Assembly (NCBI GenBank): GCA_934376945.1
Contig: CAKRPI010000002.1
Location: 1 to 64,000, forward strand
Source: an uncultured Lachnospiraceae bacterium
GTDB taxonomy: Bacteria; Bacillota; Clostridia; Lachnospirales; Lachnospiraceae
DNA: 64,000 bases
Direction of reading: 5' to 3'
Within the stretch, counting starts at the first letter, position 1, and every line of letters starts with the position of its first letter. The notes beneath the pieces were generated by a model. The model was not told the origin of the DNA and made no database searches. It worked only from the letters and a program-made list of their open reading frames with translations. This document shows, one piece after another, positions 1-7,984 of this stretch. A program made the position numbers and the translations under genes.

Positions 1-2
1 GA

Positions 3-119
3 ATCGGTCCGATGGATGTGATTGCTGCGCAGAATATGGATTATATTTCATTGGAGCAGGTGGAAAAAGAAGTTGAGCAGGCTATCCTGGAGGGACTTGC
101 GCTTGTGGAAGAGTGGTAG
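3..119 (+). CDS. C-terminal fragment of an unidentified protein
   Basis: The window opens inside a reading frame that runs from base 3 to a TAG at 117-119, giving about 38 residues that end in LALVEEW. The fragment is acidic and helical (runs of E, V, Q, A, L) with no motif I can name. It is not the end of a glutamine amidotransferase domain, which matters because the next gene is a GMP synthase lacking that domain. The gene begins outside the window, so its length and function cannot be judged here. Confidence 0.5.
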   Translation: MGPMDVIAAQNMDYISLEQVEKEVEQAILEGLALVEEW

Positions 120-134
120 ATTGCCGGATATTAC

Positions 135-163
135 TTGCTTTTCTTGTAAAATAGTATTATACT
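135..163 (+). promoter_or_regulatory. Promoter for guaA
   Basis: TTGCTT (135-140) and TATACT (158-163) are separated by exactly 17 bases, a good housekeeping sigma-A type match. It lies about 100 bases before the guaA start, leaving a leader of roughly 90 bases. I looked for a purine riboswitch in that leader and saw none. Confidence 0.6.
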
Positions 164-262
164 TAGATGTATTTTTATGTTGTGAAAAATAGTATCAAAA
201 TGGTATTAATTTGTTTCATTTATTTATTAAATATTTATTAAAAGGATAAGGAGGAGTTTCCG

Positions 263-1252
263 ATGAACGTTACTGAAATCAGACGTCCGGCAGATATGGA
301 GAGAATTACAACTCCGGAGCTTGCACAGGCTTTTATCAAGGAGCAGGTGGCATTGATCAAAGAGCAGGTGGGAGATAAGAAGGTTCTTCTTGCACTTTCC
401 GGCGGAGTGGATTCATCTGTTGTTGCAGCGCTTTTGATCAAAGCAATCGGTCAGCAGTTGGTATGTGTTCACGTAAATCACGGTCTGCTTCGCAAAGGTG
501 AGCCGGAGCAGGTGGTTGAAGTATTCCGCAATCAGATGAATGCAAATCTTGTCTATGTGGACGCGACAGATCGTTTCCTTGACAAATTGGCAGGAGTAGA
601 AGATCCGGAGACGAAGAGAAAAATTATTGGCGGAGAATTCATTGAAGTATTTGCTGAAGAAGCAAGAAAGCTTGATGGAATTGAGTTCCTGGCACAGGGC
701 ACGATCTGGCCGGATATTCTTGAATCAGAGGAAGGAATTAAGGCACATCATAATGCAGGCGGACTTCCGGAGGATATGAATTTTGAACTTGTAGAGCCGG
801 TTAGAATTCTTTTCAAGGATGAGGTTCGTGTTGTTGGTGACGAGCTTGGTCTGCCGCATGGTATGGTTTATCGCCAGCCGTTCCCGGGACCGGGACTTGG
901 CGTTCGGTGTCCGGGCGCTATTACACGTGATCGTCTGGAAGCGGTGCGGGAGTCTGATGCAATTCTTCGTGAGGAATTTGAAAAGAACGGACTGGAAGGA
1001 AAAATCTGGCAGTATTTCACAGTTGTTCCGGATTTCAGATCAACCGGAATCAAAGATGGAAAACGTGCTTTTGAGTGGTGCTGTATCGTTCGTGCAGTAT
1101 GTACAACCGATGTCATGACAGCAACGGTTGCTGAGATTCCGCATGAATTGATGGTTCATATTACGGATCGTATTACACATGAAGTTGCCGGAATCAATCG
1201 TGTGCTTTATGATTTCACACCAAAGCCGACCGGAACGGTAGAATTCGAATAA
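263..1252 (+). CDS. guaA: GMP synthase, ATP-pyrophosphatase subunit only
   Basis: Amidates XMP to GMP in the last step of guanine nucleotide synthesis. The 329-residue protein has the adenylating P-loop SGGVDSS near residue 47, the GTIWPDILES segment, the QPFPGPGLGVR XMP-loop segment, and the C-terminal dimerisation domain ending TGTVEFE. The usual bacterial enzyme is about 510-525 residues with an N-terminal class I glutamine amidotransferase domain; that domain is absent. The start is well supported: AGGAGGAG sits 7 bases before the ATG, a stop-rich AT leader and a promoter lie upstream, so this is not an obvious truncation of a longer frame. The protein must use free ammonia or a separate glutaminase subunit, as in the two-subunit archaeal arrangement. 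No such subunit is visible next to it. Confidence 0.9.
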   Translation: MNVTEIRRPADMERITTPELAQAFIKEQVALIKEQVGDKKVLLALSGGVDSSVVAALLIKAIGQQLVCVHVNHGLLRKGEPEQVVEVFRNQMNANLVYVDATDRFLDKLAGVEDPETKRKIIGGEFIEVFAEEARKLDGIEFLAQGTIWPDILESEEGIKAHHNAGGLPEDMNFELVEPVRILFKDEVRVVGDELGLPHGMVYRQPFPGPGLGVRCPGAITRDRLEAVRESDAILREEFEKNGLEGKIWQYFTVVPDFRSTGIKDGKRAFEWCCIVRAVCTTDVMTATVAEIPHELMVHITDRITHEVAGINRVLYDFTPKPTGTVEFE

Positions 1253-1262
1253 ACTGAAAAAT

Positions 1263-1315
1263 AAAAAAACAGTTTGTTTTGAGGGAAGTTTTTCCATCAG
1301 GACAGACTGTTTTTT
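1263..1315 (+). terminator. Rho-independent terminator of guaA
   Basis: AAAAAACAGTTTGT pairs with ACAGACTGTTTTTT across a loop of about 24 bases, ending in a T run, ten bases after the guaA stop. The arms are nearly perfectly complementary, and the A-rich left arm makes it work in both directions. Confidence 0.75.
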
Positions 1316-1330
1316 GCGTTACGGCGCAGC

Positions 1331-1433
1331 GCGTTTATTTCAGTCGGAGATGGACCTGCCACGGAGATGGATTGGTAATTAGTTCACTACTTACTTCTTT
1401 ATAGAAGCGGAAGTTTTCTCGACTGAGGTAAAC
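1331..1433. repeat. Hairpin-forming intergenic repeat, family E copy 1
   Basis: About 100 bases whose ends (GTTTATTTCAGTCGGAGA at 1333 and TCTCGACTGAGGTAAAC at 1417) are imperfect inverted repeats. A diverged copy lies at 5701-5794 with the same central words (GGAGATGG, TGTAATTA/TGGTAATTA, TTCA-CACTTA). Base changes between the copies keep the arms pairable by G-U or compensatory change, which points to selection on an RNA or DNA fold. Confidence 0.6.
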
Positions 1434-1484
1434 AAATCAGATGATTTGGTTGTGAGAATGTGGCATAATAAGATAGAATGATGC

Positions 1485-1545
1485 AGGATTGTGGCAATAC
1501 GAAGTACGGAACAATCCGTAAGGCATCTTTTGACCTTGCTATCAT
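1485..1545 (+). repeat. Palindromic repeat, family D copy 1
   Basis: GGATTGT...ACAATCC forms a hairpin and is followed by CCGTAAGGCATCTTTTGACC and a TATCAT word. The same unit occurs in inverse orientation at 22669-22737, and shortened copies occur near 24144 and 33408. It lies between guaA and the alcohol dehydrogenase and ends just before the latter's ribosome binding site. Confidence 0.6.
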
Positions 1546-1574
1546 GGAATATTGACAGAATATGGAGAAAAGTA

Positions 1575-2609
1575 ATGCAGACTTATACGTATGTTTCAAA
1601 AGGAAAATTCGAATTAATGGAAAAACCAAAGCCGGTGCTTATTCATGAGCGGGATGCAATTGTAAAAGTGACGCTTGCCAGCATTTGTTCAAGTGACCTG
1701 CATATTAAACACGGAAGTGTTCCGCGCGCAGTTCCGGGCATAACCGTCGGTCATGAAATGGTGGGTACTGTTGAGGCGGTTGGTAATGCTGTAACACATG
1801 TAAAGCCGGGAGACCGGGTGACGGTAAATGTGGAAACTTTTTGCGGAGAATGCTTTTTCTGCAAAAAGGGTTATGTGAACAATTGTACAGATCAGAATGG
1901 CGGCTGGGCTCTCGGATGTCGCATAGACGGCGGACAGGCAGAATACGTGAGAGTACCATTTGCAGACCAAGGTCTGAATAAAATTCCGGAAGGCGTTACA
2001 GACAGACAGGCTTTACTGGTGGGAGATGTTCTTGCGACCGGATATTGGGCAGCACGTATTTCCGAGATCACGAAGGAAGATACGGTATTGATCATTGGAG
2101 CCGGCCCAACAGGGATTTGTACGTTACTGTGTGTGATGTTGAAAAATCCAAAGCGCATCATTATATGTGAAAAAGATGAAGATCGTGTTCAATTTATAAA
2201 AGAGCATTACCCGGAGGTTTTTACGGTTTCACCAGAAGAATGTGCGGACTTTGTTCAGGCAAACAGTGAGCATGGTGGTGCAGATGTGGTTCTTGAGGTG
2301 GCCGGAGCTGAATCTACGTTTCGTCTGGCATGGGAATGTGCAAGACCAAATGCGATTGTGACTGTGGTTGCACTTTATGAGAAAGCTCAGATTTTACCAC
2401 TTCCGGATATGTATGGGAAGAATCTTACATTCAAAACAGGCGGAGTGGATGGATGTGACTGTGAAGAAACGCTGAAGCTGATTGCAGAGGGCAGGATTAA
2501 TACAGAGCCGCTGATCACACATACGTATCCGCTTGGCAGAATTGAAGAGGCATATGAGTTGTTCGAAAATAAAAGAGACGGTGTGATTAAAGTAGCGGTA
2601 GAATGCTGA
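1575..2609 (+). CDS. Zinc-dependent alcohol dehydrogenase family protein
   Basis: Medium-chain dehydrogenase/reductase, 344 residues, expected to oxidise an alcohol or polyol with NAD(P). Visible features: catalytic zinc ligands C38 and H60-E61 (GHE), the structural zinc lobe C90-x2-C93-x2-C96-x7-C104, and the Rossmann segment VLIIGAGPTG near residue 175. The ATG at 1575 is preferred over an upstream in-frame ATG at 1491 because GGAG sits at 1564-1567 and family proteins begin about here; the upstream extension would be translated from a repeat. Substrate cannot be told from sequence; the family includes threonine/sorbitol/butanediol-type enzymes. It is followed after 41 bases by the YgjP-like gene. 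Confidence 0.88.
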   Translation: MQTYTYVSKGKFELMEKPKPVLIHERDAIVKVTLASICSSDLHIKHGSVPRAVPGITVGHEMVGTVEAVGNAVTHVKPGDRVTVNVETFCGECFFCKKGYVNNCTDQNGGWALGCRIDGGQAEYVRVPFADQGLNKIPEGVTDRQALLVGDVLATGYWAARISEITKEDTVLIIGAGPTGICTLLCVMLKNPKRIIICEKDEDRVQFIKEHYPEVFTVSPEECADFVQANSEHGGADVVLEVAGAESTFRLAWECARPNAIVTVVALYEKAQILPLPDMYGKNLTFKTGGVDGCDCEETLKLIAEGRINTEPLITHTYPLGRIEEAYELFENKRDGVIKVAVEC

Positions 2610-2650
2610 TTTTGTTTCGATGGATAAATGAATGAAAAAAACAAGTGATT

Positions 2651-3208
2651 ATGGAAATTACAGTAATTCGATCAAAACGGAAAACGATATCGATCCGGAT
2701 AAATCCGGATTTAAGTATTACGGTGAGAGCACCTCGCTATGCCACGCAAAAGGATATAGAACGGGCGCTTAGACAGAACGAATCATGGATCTGCAGGCAT
2801 ATGGAGCAGATGAAGAAAAAGAAGGAACAGTATGAGCGATTGGCTGAAGAAAAATTAACTCCGGAGGAAACCAGAATGCTGGCAGATCAGGCGCTTAAAA
2901 TTATTCCCGGAAGGGTAGAATACTTTGCGGGCAAGGCAGGCGTTACTTATGGACGTATAACAATCAGAAACCAGAAGACCAGATGGGGCAGCTGCAGCAG
3001 CAAAGGAAATTTGAATTTCAACTGTTTGCTAATGCTGGCGCCTCCGGCGGTACTTGATTATGTTGTGGTTCATGAGCTGTGTCACAGAAAAGAGATGAAT
3101 CATTCGAAAGCATTTTGGGCTGAGGTTGAGAAGATACTTCCGGATTACAGAGACGCGGATGCGTGGTTAAAGGCGGAAGGAAGCCGTATTATGCAAAGGC
3201 ATACGTAA
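2651..3208 (+). CDS. YgjP-like (DUF45/M48-type) metallopeptidase
   Basis: About 185 residues. The family signature VVHELCHRKEMNHSKAFW carries the HExxH-type zinc site (H-E-L-C-H) plus the third ligand region, and the preceding WGSC-SKGNLNFN segment is typical of YgjP/WLM-like proteins. The N-terminal half is a beta-rich domain of the SprT-like kind. Cytoplasmic, no signal peptide. Function in the family is poorly known; a DNA-protein crosslink or general proteolytic role has been proposed for relatives. The start is uncertain: a GTG at 2645 lies two codons upstream, and neither has a clear Shine-Dalgarno sequence. Confidence 0.85.
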   Translation: MEITVIRSKRKTISIRINPDLSITVRAPRYATQKDIERALRQNESWICRHMEQMKKKKEQYERLAEEKLTPEETRMLADQALKIIPGRVEYFAGKAGVTYGRITIRNQKTRWGSCSSKGNLNFNCLLMLAPPAVLDYVVVHELCHRKEMNHSKAFWAEVEKILPDYRDADAWLKAEGSRIMQRHT

Positions 3209-3320
3209 AAATGATACCAGATTTGCGAATCGAATGGTTCGCTCTGCTTCCTTGCGCTCAGTTTCCAAAGCTTCCATGACCATAAGAGAAGAAAAATCGC
3301 AGACGTTCTTAAAGTCATGA

Positions 3321-3386
3321 GATACCTTCATTGTCAGTATAAAATTACCGGAAAGTTCCGTAATGCATACAAACGAGGAAGGTATC
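3321..3386. terminator. Inverted repeat between convergent genes, possible terminator
   Basis: GATACCTTC (3321) pairs with GAAGGTATC (3378), enclosing a second small palindrome around ACCGGAAAGTTCCGT, and AAAAGTTTTTT follows on the + strand. It lies between the convergent YgjP-like and MFS genes. The loop is long for a standard terminator, so the assignment is tentative. Confidence 0.45.
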
Positions 3387-3395
3387 AAAAGTTTT

Positions 3396-4586
3396 TTAAA
3401 AATTTTTTGGAACTGTTTTTTTTCTTTGAAGTAAAAAAACAGACAAAATCAAGATGATTGGGAAAATACAGCCGGCCATCATACCGGCTTTTAAGTTATC
3501 GTTTGCATTCTGGGTTACAAAGCCAATGACTCCGGGTCCTATGGAGCCCCCAAGATCGCCGGCCATTGCAAGGAGTGCAAACATAGCAGTTCCGCCAAAT
3601 GGAATTTTGCCGGAGGTAATGCTGATGGTTCCAGGCCACATGATTCCGACGGAGAAGCCACATACGATGCACCCAACCAGATTTAAGAGTGGGAGTGGTG
3701 CCAGTGCTGAAAGCAGATAACAGATAAGGCAAAGCGCTCCGGAACCAATCATAAATTTTATCAGATTCAGTTTTTCACCGTATTTCCCGTAGAAGGAACG
3801 ACTGATTCCCATCATAACTGCGAACAGACAGGGACCTGCGATATCACCAAAGCTTTTAGAAATACCAAGAGCGGATTCCACATAAGCGGACGCCCATTGT
3901 GCCATGGAAATTTCGCTGGCGCCGGCACAGACCATAAGAACAAGGGAAATCCAGAAAATGGGTATTTTGAACAATTGACGAATTCCGAGACTTTCACCTT
4001 CTTTTGTCAGAGATTCAATTGGACAGGAAAGAAAATTGAAAGTGTTATAGAGTGGAATCAATGCCCAGATACAGGAAAGAATGTGCCAGTTTTCGATTCC
4101 AAAGACAGCAAAAAATAAGGTGGAGAGTAAAATGACACCGACAGACCCCCAACAGTAAAAAGAGTGCAAAAGGCTCATAACACTTTCTTTATTATCAAAG
4201 GGACATGCCTCTACGATTGGGCTGACCAGTACTTCTATGAGACCGCTTCCTATTGCGTAAATCATAACACTGATTAATATACCAACATAAGGGTTTGGAA
4301 GTAAATCGGGCAAAAATGCAAGTCCGATCAGTCCTGCAGCGGATAAGAGTTCAGAAGCAACAACACTTTTGCGATAACCAATTCTGTCGACATATTTGGC
4401 ACAGAACAGATCTACGAGAAGCTGGGTAAAAAAGAAGACAGTTGAAATAAAAGCAATGTTGCCGAGCGAAATCTGATACGTTCGGTGAAAGGTCAGAAAT
4501 AATAACGGGGCGAAATTAGCAGCGATGGCCTGAGTAATAAAGCCGAGATAACAGGCGATCAATGTTTTTTGATATTTGTTTTCCAT
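3396..4586 (-). CDS. MFS transporter
   Basis: A 396-residue integral membrane protein with about twelve hydrophobic segments and the loop 2-3 type motif DRIGYRKS typical of the major facilitator superfamily. The N-terminus (MENKYQKTL) leads straight into the first membrane helix. On the minus strand AGGAAG lies before the ATG. It is transcribed divergently from an AraC-type regulator, with 163 bases between, which suggests that regulator controls it. The substrate is not evident; sugar or organic anion uptake would be usual for such a pair. Confidence 0.85.
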   Translation of the reverse strand: MENKYQKTLIACYLGFITQAIAANFAPLLFLTFHRTYQISLGNIAFISTVFFFTQLLVDLFCAKYVDRIGYRKSVVASELLSAAGLIGLAFLPDLLPNPYVGILISVMIYAIGSGLIEVLVSPIVEACPFDNKESVMSLLHSFYCWGSVGVILLSTLFFAVFGIENWHILSCIWALIPLYNTFNFLSCPIESLTKEGESLGIRQLFKIPIFWISLVLMVCAGASEISMAQWASAYVESALGISKSFGDIAGPCLFAVMMGISRSFYGKYGEKLNLIKFMIGSGALCLICYLLSALAPLPLLNLVGCIVCGFSVGIMWPGTISITSGKIPFGGTAMFALLAMAGDLGGSIGPGVIGFVTQNANDNLKAGMMAGCIFPIILILSVFLLQRKKTVPKNF

Positions 4587-4648
4587 TTGTAAAAAGCTTC
4601 CTTTCTGTTTAAAATAGTTGTCTTTTGCGGAACCTGTAGTAGTAATGC

Positions 4649-4718
4649 TTTACTGTATAATAACGTAAAATAGCTTTTTTTGCATTGGAATATATCGGAT
4701 ATTTATTGTATAATATCG
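4649..4718. promoter_or_regulatory. Divergent promoter region with two 17-bp direct repeats
   Basis: Between the divergent MFS and araC-type genes the words TTTACTGTATAATAACG (4649-4665) and TTTATTGTATAATATCG (4702-4718) match at 15 of 17 positions and start exactly 53 bases apart, about five helical turns. Each contains TATAAT. The second, with TTGGAA at 4685, could be the araC-side promoter. They are candidate binding sites for the AraC-type protein. Confidence 0.5.
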
Positions 4719-4749
4719 CAAAACGACTGGCGCCAGAGGATGGAAAAAG

Positions 4750-5673
4750 ATGGATTATAATACGTTTTATAATAAAATCCTGACGGATGAAAATATGATG
4801 GAAACGATTCAGCACAGCAGAAGTGAATATCCATTTCACTTTTATTATGATAATTTAGATCTGTTTGATTTTCATTGTGTAGAGTGGCATTGGCATGCAG
4901 AATTTGAATTTGTGTTTGTGGAAGAAGGAACTGCAGTGTTCTGGGCAGGGAAAAAACAGTATTTTGTGAAGAAAGGGCAGGGTTTTTTTGTGAATTCCAG
5001 AGTTTTGCATCGCTTTTATTCCGTAGAAGGTGCTATAATCCCAAATTTTGTTTTGCTTCCGGCATTCATTGCACCAGGAAACAGTCTGATTTATAAAAAA
5101 TATGTTGAGCCGATAGAAAAATCAACCTTGAAGAGTCTGCTTTTTACACCGGAAATACCATGGCATGCAGAAGTTGTGAATATTATGAAAAAAATAGCAG
5201 AGCTGCAAAAGCAGGAAAAAGAAGAGGAATTACAAACCTCTATTTTGATGCAGGAATTATGGTATCGGATTTATTTACATACGAAAGGAACACTGCAAAA
5301 AGAAAATAAGGAAGATGAGGCAATGGTTCAGGGCAGACTGCAGCTGATGATGCAATATATTCATCAGCATTTCAATGAAAAGATTTCTTTGGAAGAGATT
5401 GCAAAGCAGGCGGCTGTGAGTAAAAGTACGGCTTTGAATCTGTTTCGCAGGTGTTTGCATGATACGCCGGTGCATTATTTGCTGAAATATCGATTACAGG
5501 AAGCAGCAAGTCTTTTGAGTTCAACTGAGAAGAAAATAATAGTTATTTCTGAAAATGTAGGATTTGAAAATGTAGAATATTTTTGTAAATTGTTTAAAAA
5601 ATATTATGGGGTAACACCGACAGAATACAGGATCAAAAAGAATGCGAGTACAATTCCGTCATTTAAGAAGTAG
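4750..5673 (+). CDS. AraC family transcriptional regulator
   Basis: A 307-residue regulator. The first ~150 residues form a cupin-like sensor domain (HWHAEFEFVFVEEG near residue 48 and a GQGFFVNSRVLH strand-turn), which usually binds a sugar or related ligand. Residues ~200-300 contain the double helix-turn-helix of AraC/XylS proteins, including ISLEEIAKQAAVSKSTALN and the closing YYGVTPTEYR signature. GAGGATGG precedes the ATG by about nine bases. It is divergent from the MFS transporter, the likely target, and is followed by a hairpin repeat and the Pel operon promoter. No evidence ties it to Pel. Confidence 0.9.
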   Translation: MDYNTFYNKILTDENMMETIQHSRSEYPFHFYYDNLDLFDFHCVEWHWHAEFEFVFVEEGTAVFWAGKKQYFVKKGQGFFVNSRVLHRFYSVEGAIIPNFVLLPAFIAPGNSLIYKKYVEPIEKSTLKSLLFTPEIPWHAEVVNIMKKIAELQKQEKEEELQTSILMQELWYRIYLHTKGTLQKENKEDEAMVQGRLQLMMQYIHQHFNEKISLEEIAKQAAVSKSTALNLFRRCLHDTPVHYLLKYRLQEAASLLSSTEKKIIVISENVGFENVEYFCKLFKKYYGVTPTEYRIKKNASTIPSFKK

Positions 5674-5700
5674 CGGATATACGTGTCGCAACCTCGCGAT

Positions 5701-5794
5701 GCGTTTATCCCGGTCGGAGATTGGATTCCAACAGAGATGGGGTTGTAATTAATTCATCACTTATAGAGGAGGGAGTCTCCTCGGCTGAGATAAA
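5701..5794. repeat. Hairpin-forming intergenic repeat, family E copy 2
   Basis: Second copy of the element at 1331-1433. Ends TTTATCCCGGTCGGAGA and TCTCCTCGGCTGAGATAAA pair with G-U allowances. It separates the AraC-type gene from the Pel operon and its right end directly abuts the -35 box at 5796. It could act as a terminator or as a structured regulatory site. Confidence 0.6.
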
Positions 5795-5795
5795 A

Positions 5796-5824
5796 TTGAC
5801 GAATTTTGGCGAGTATGCTATACT
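5796..5824 (+). promoter_or_regulatory. Promoter of the Pel operon
   Basis: TTGACG (5796-5801) and TATACT (5819-5824) with a 17-base spacer, each one mismatch from consensus. The ATG of pelD follows 34 bases after the -10 box, leaving a very short leader without room for a c-di-GMP riboswitch, so c-di-GMP control would act on PelD protein instead. Confidence 0.7.
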
Positions 5825-5857
5825 GCGGACGAAAAACGCACGCAAAGGCGGGAAACT

Positions 5858-7984
5858 ATGAGAGTATTGCTGGTTGGAAACACAGGATATATTACAGAAG
5901 AATTTTTGGAGGAGGCATTTCCGGAGAGCCGGGTATTGATTCTTGGAGATGCTATGGTGAAGACAAATCGGAAAAAGGGCTGGGTGCATCAGCCGTTCCC
6001 GGAAACCGAGGAGGAACTATGTGATCTTTTCATGACTTGGGAATTTGAAGAGACGGTCTTTTTTTCAAATTATCTTACCTTTCATAACAGCGCGGAGGGT
6101 GAAACGGAAAAACTGCGCAGAGTGCTTCAGTATTGCAGAGAAAATCCGAAAATGCGGATTTTATATCTGGCGGGACCGGAAGGGATGTACGATAAAGTAA
6201 CAGGAAAAACGTTGCTTGTCTGTGAAGCAGAGGAGCTGTGCCGGAAATATGCGGACCTGCACAAAATCTGTGTGACAACGGTGCGTCTGCCGTATTTGTA
6301 TTCCGGTATTTATGAAAAGGATTATTTTTATCGGCTTTTTGAGAAGATGGAAGAACAGAAAACAATCTCGTTTTCGGAATATCCGGAGCAGGGATTGTTT
6401 TTTCTGAATCTTATGGATCTGGCAGCGCTTCTTTATAAAATGACGGATGACTGGGATGCGGGGACGCAAATCTGGAATGTGCCATATGTTTTTTTGGAGA
6501 CCTTTGGGGATCTGGAAAAGGAGCTGCGCAGACAGAATCATACCGTTCGGATTGAATGGAAAAGGGAAGCTGTTCAGGAAATGATCACACCGGATGATAA
6601 AAAGGTGCGTTACCGCTATGGGTGGTTTCCGAAGATTTCGGTTCTGGAAGAATTACCGGAGCTGTACGGGCAGTTTCTGGTAAAGACAAGCCGAAGGCCT
6701 GGAAAGCTGGAAATAATCCGGCAGAATTTGGAACGGTACAAACGTATCTGGCAGATGGCTGAATTTATTCTGGGATGTCTGGCATTTGAACTGCTGATCC
6801 GGCTGCTTGGAAACAGTGCACAATTTAAAATGATTGATCTGCGCCTGGTCTGCATTCTGTTGTTTGGCAGTCTTTATGGGATTAATTATGGAATTGCAGC
6901 AGCTGCAGTCGAGACGGTTTCGCTGCTTGCTGCGTATCAGGAGCAGGGAACGGGCTGGCAGACACTCTTCTATGAGCCTTCGAACTGGATTCCGTTTATT
7001 TTTTATTTTGCAGTCGGCTCGATCTGTGGCTATATACAGATGAAAAATCGGGAAAACAATACATTTATCCGCAGAGAAAGTCAGCAGATGGAAGAAAAAT
7101 TCCTTTTTATCCGTGAACTGTATCAGGAAACGCTTCAGGATAAGCGGATGTACAAAAAACAGATACTGGGCAGCCAGGACAGCTTCGGGAAAATTTTTGA
7201 TATTACCCGTAAGCTGGATGTCGTACAGCCGCAGGAGCTGTATCTGGAGACACTTCAGATCATGGAAGAGGTATTGGAAAATAAGAGCTTTGCTTTTTAT
7301 TCTGTCAGGAACAGAAATGGTTTTGGGAGGCTGGAGGTCGCATCCGGCGAAATGCGCAGTGTATTTCCAGGTTCTATTCGGATCACAGATTTCAGAGAAG
7401 CACTGGAAACGCTGGAGAGGGGCGAGGTGTGGGCAAACCGGAGGCTGCTTACCGGATATCCGGCGTATCTGGCCGGAATACACAGAAACGGAGAACTCGT
7501 CATGCTGATCTGTATTCAAAGGGCAGGCAGTGAACAAATGACGCTATATTATCTGAATCTGTTTAAAGTGTTGTGTGGTCTCGTAGAAACTGCGCTGCTG
7601 CGCGCAATGGAATATCAGGAAGCCGTGGAGTACCGGCAGTATCTTCCAAATACACGTATTTTAAAAACCGAATATTTTATGGAGCGGCTGAAGCTGTTCC
7701 ATACGATGCGCGAAAAACAGCTGGCTTCCTACGTGCTGTTGGAGCTGTTGCATCCGGAAATGACGCTGGAGCAGGCAGATATCAGGCTTCAGAAGCTGGT
7801 GCGTACAAATGACATATGGGGAATTTCGGAGGATCAGCAGCTGTTTCTGATTCTTTTCCAGACGGAGGTGTCTTCTATGTCTGTCGTGCTGGAGCGTCTT
7901 ACCCATGCGGGCTTTGTGTGCAGGAGTATTGATGAACCGCTTCAATCAGGAAGTGTGCTGCCTGAGAAGGGAAGTGACAGATAA
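5858..7984 (+). CDS. pelD: PelD-like c-di-GMP receptor with N-terminal epimerase-like domain
   Basis: A 708-residue inner-membrane protein. Residues 1 to ~275 resemble an NAD-dependent epimerase (GNTGYITEEF nucleotide loop at residue 7) but without a clear YxxxK pair. Residues ~298-390 hold four hydrophobic segments, then a charged coiled coil to ~437, a GAF-like region to ~590, and a degenerate GGDEF domain. In the last, R649-T-N-D652 is an RxxD inhibitory site, five residues before EDQQL where GGDEF should stand. So c-di-GMP binding is expected to be kept and synthesis lost, as in known PelD proteins. Its place at the head of a pelE-pelA-pelF-pelG string supports the call. TAA overlaps the ATG of the next gene. 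Confidence 0.8.
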   Translation: MRVLLVGNTGYITEEFLEEAFPESRVLILGDAMVKTNRKKGWVHQPFPETEEELCDLFMTWEFEETVFFSNYLTFHNSAEGETEKLRRVLQYCRENPKMRILYLAGPEGMYDKVTGKTLLVCEAEELCRKYADLHKICVTTVRLPYLYSGIYEKDYFYRLFEKMEEQKTISFSEYPEQGLFFLNLMDLAALLYKMTDDWDAGTQIWNVPYVFLETFGDLEKELRRQNHTVRIEWKREAVQEMITPDDKKVRYRYGWFPKISVLEELPELYGQFLVKTSRRPGKLEIIRQNLERYKRIWQMAEFILGCLAFELLIRLLGNSAQFKMIDLRLVCILLFGSLYGINYGIAAAAVETVSLLAAYQEQGTGWQTLFYEPSNWIPFIFYFAVGSICGYIQMKNRENNTFIRRESQQMEEKFLFIRELYQETLQDKRMYKKQILGSQDSFGKIFDITRKLDVVQPQELYLETLQIMEEVLENKSFAFYSVRNRNGFGRLEVASGEMRSVFPGSIRITDFREALETLERGEVWANRRLLTGYPAYLAGIHRNGELVMLICIQRAGSEQMTLYYLNLFKVLCGLVETALLRAMEYQEAVEYRQYLPNTRILKTEYFMERLKLFHTMREKQLASYVLLELLHPEMTLEQADIRLQKLVRTNDIWGISEDQQLFLILFQTEVSSMSVVLERLTHAGFVCRSIDEPLQSGSVLPEKGSDR

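Noticed and set aside
120-262. A purine riboswitch before guaA
   Set aside because: The leader is AT-rich and lacks the conserved paired loops of purine aptamers.
5825-5857. A c-di-GMP riboswitch before the Pel operon
   Set aside because: Only about 33 bases separate the promoter from pelD, too short for an aptamer.
6653-7537. A 294-codon frame antisense to pelD
   Set aside because: Opposite a clear coding region with overlapping neighbours; no start signal or family resemblance.
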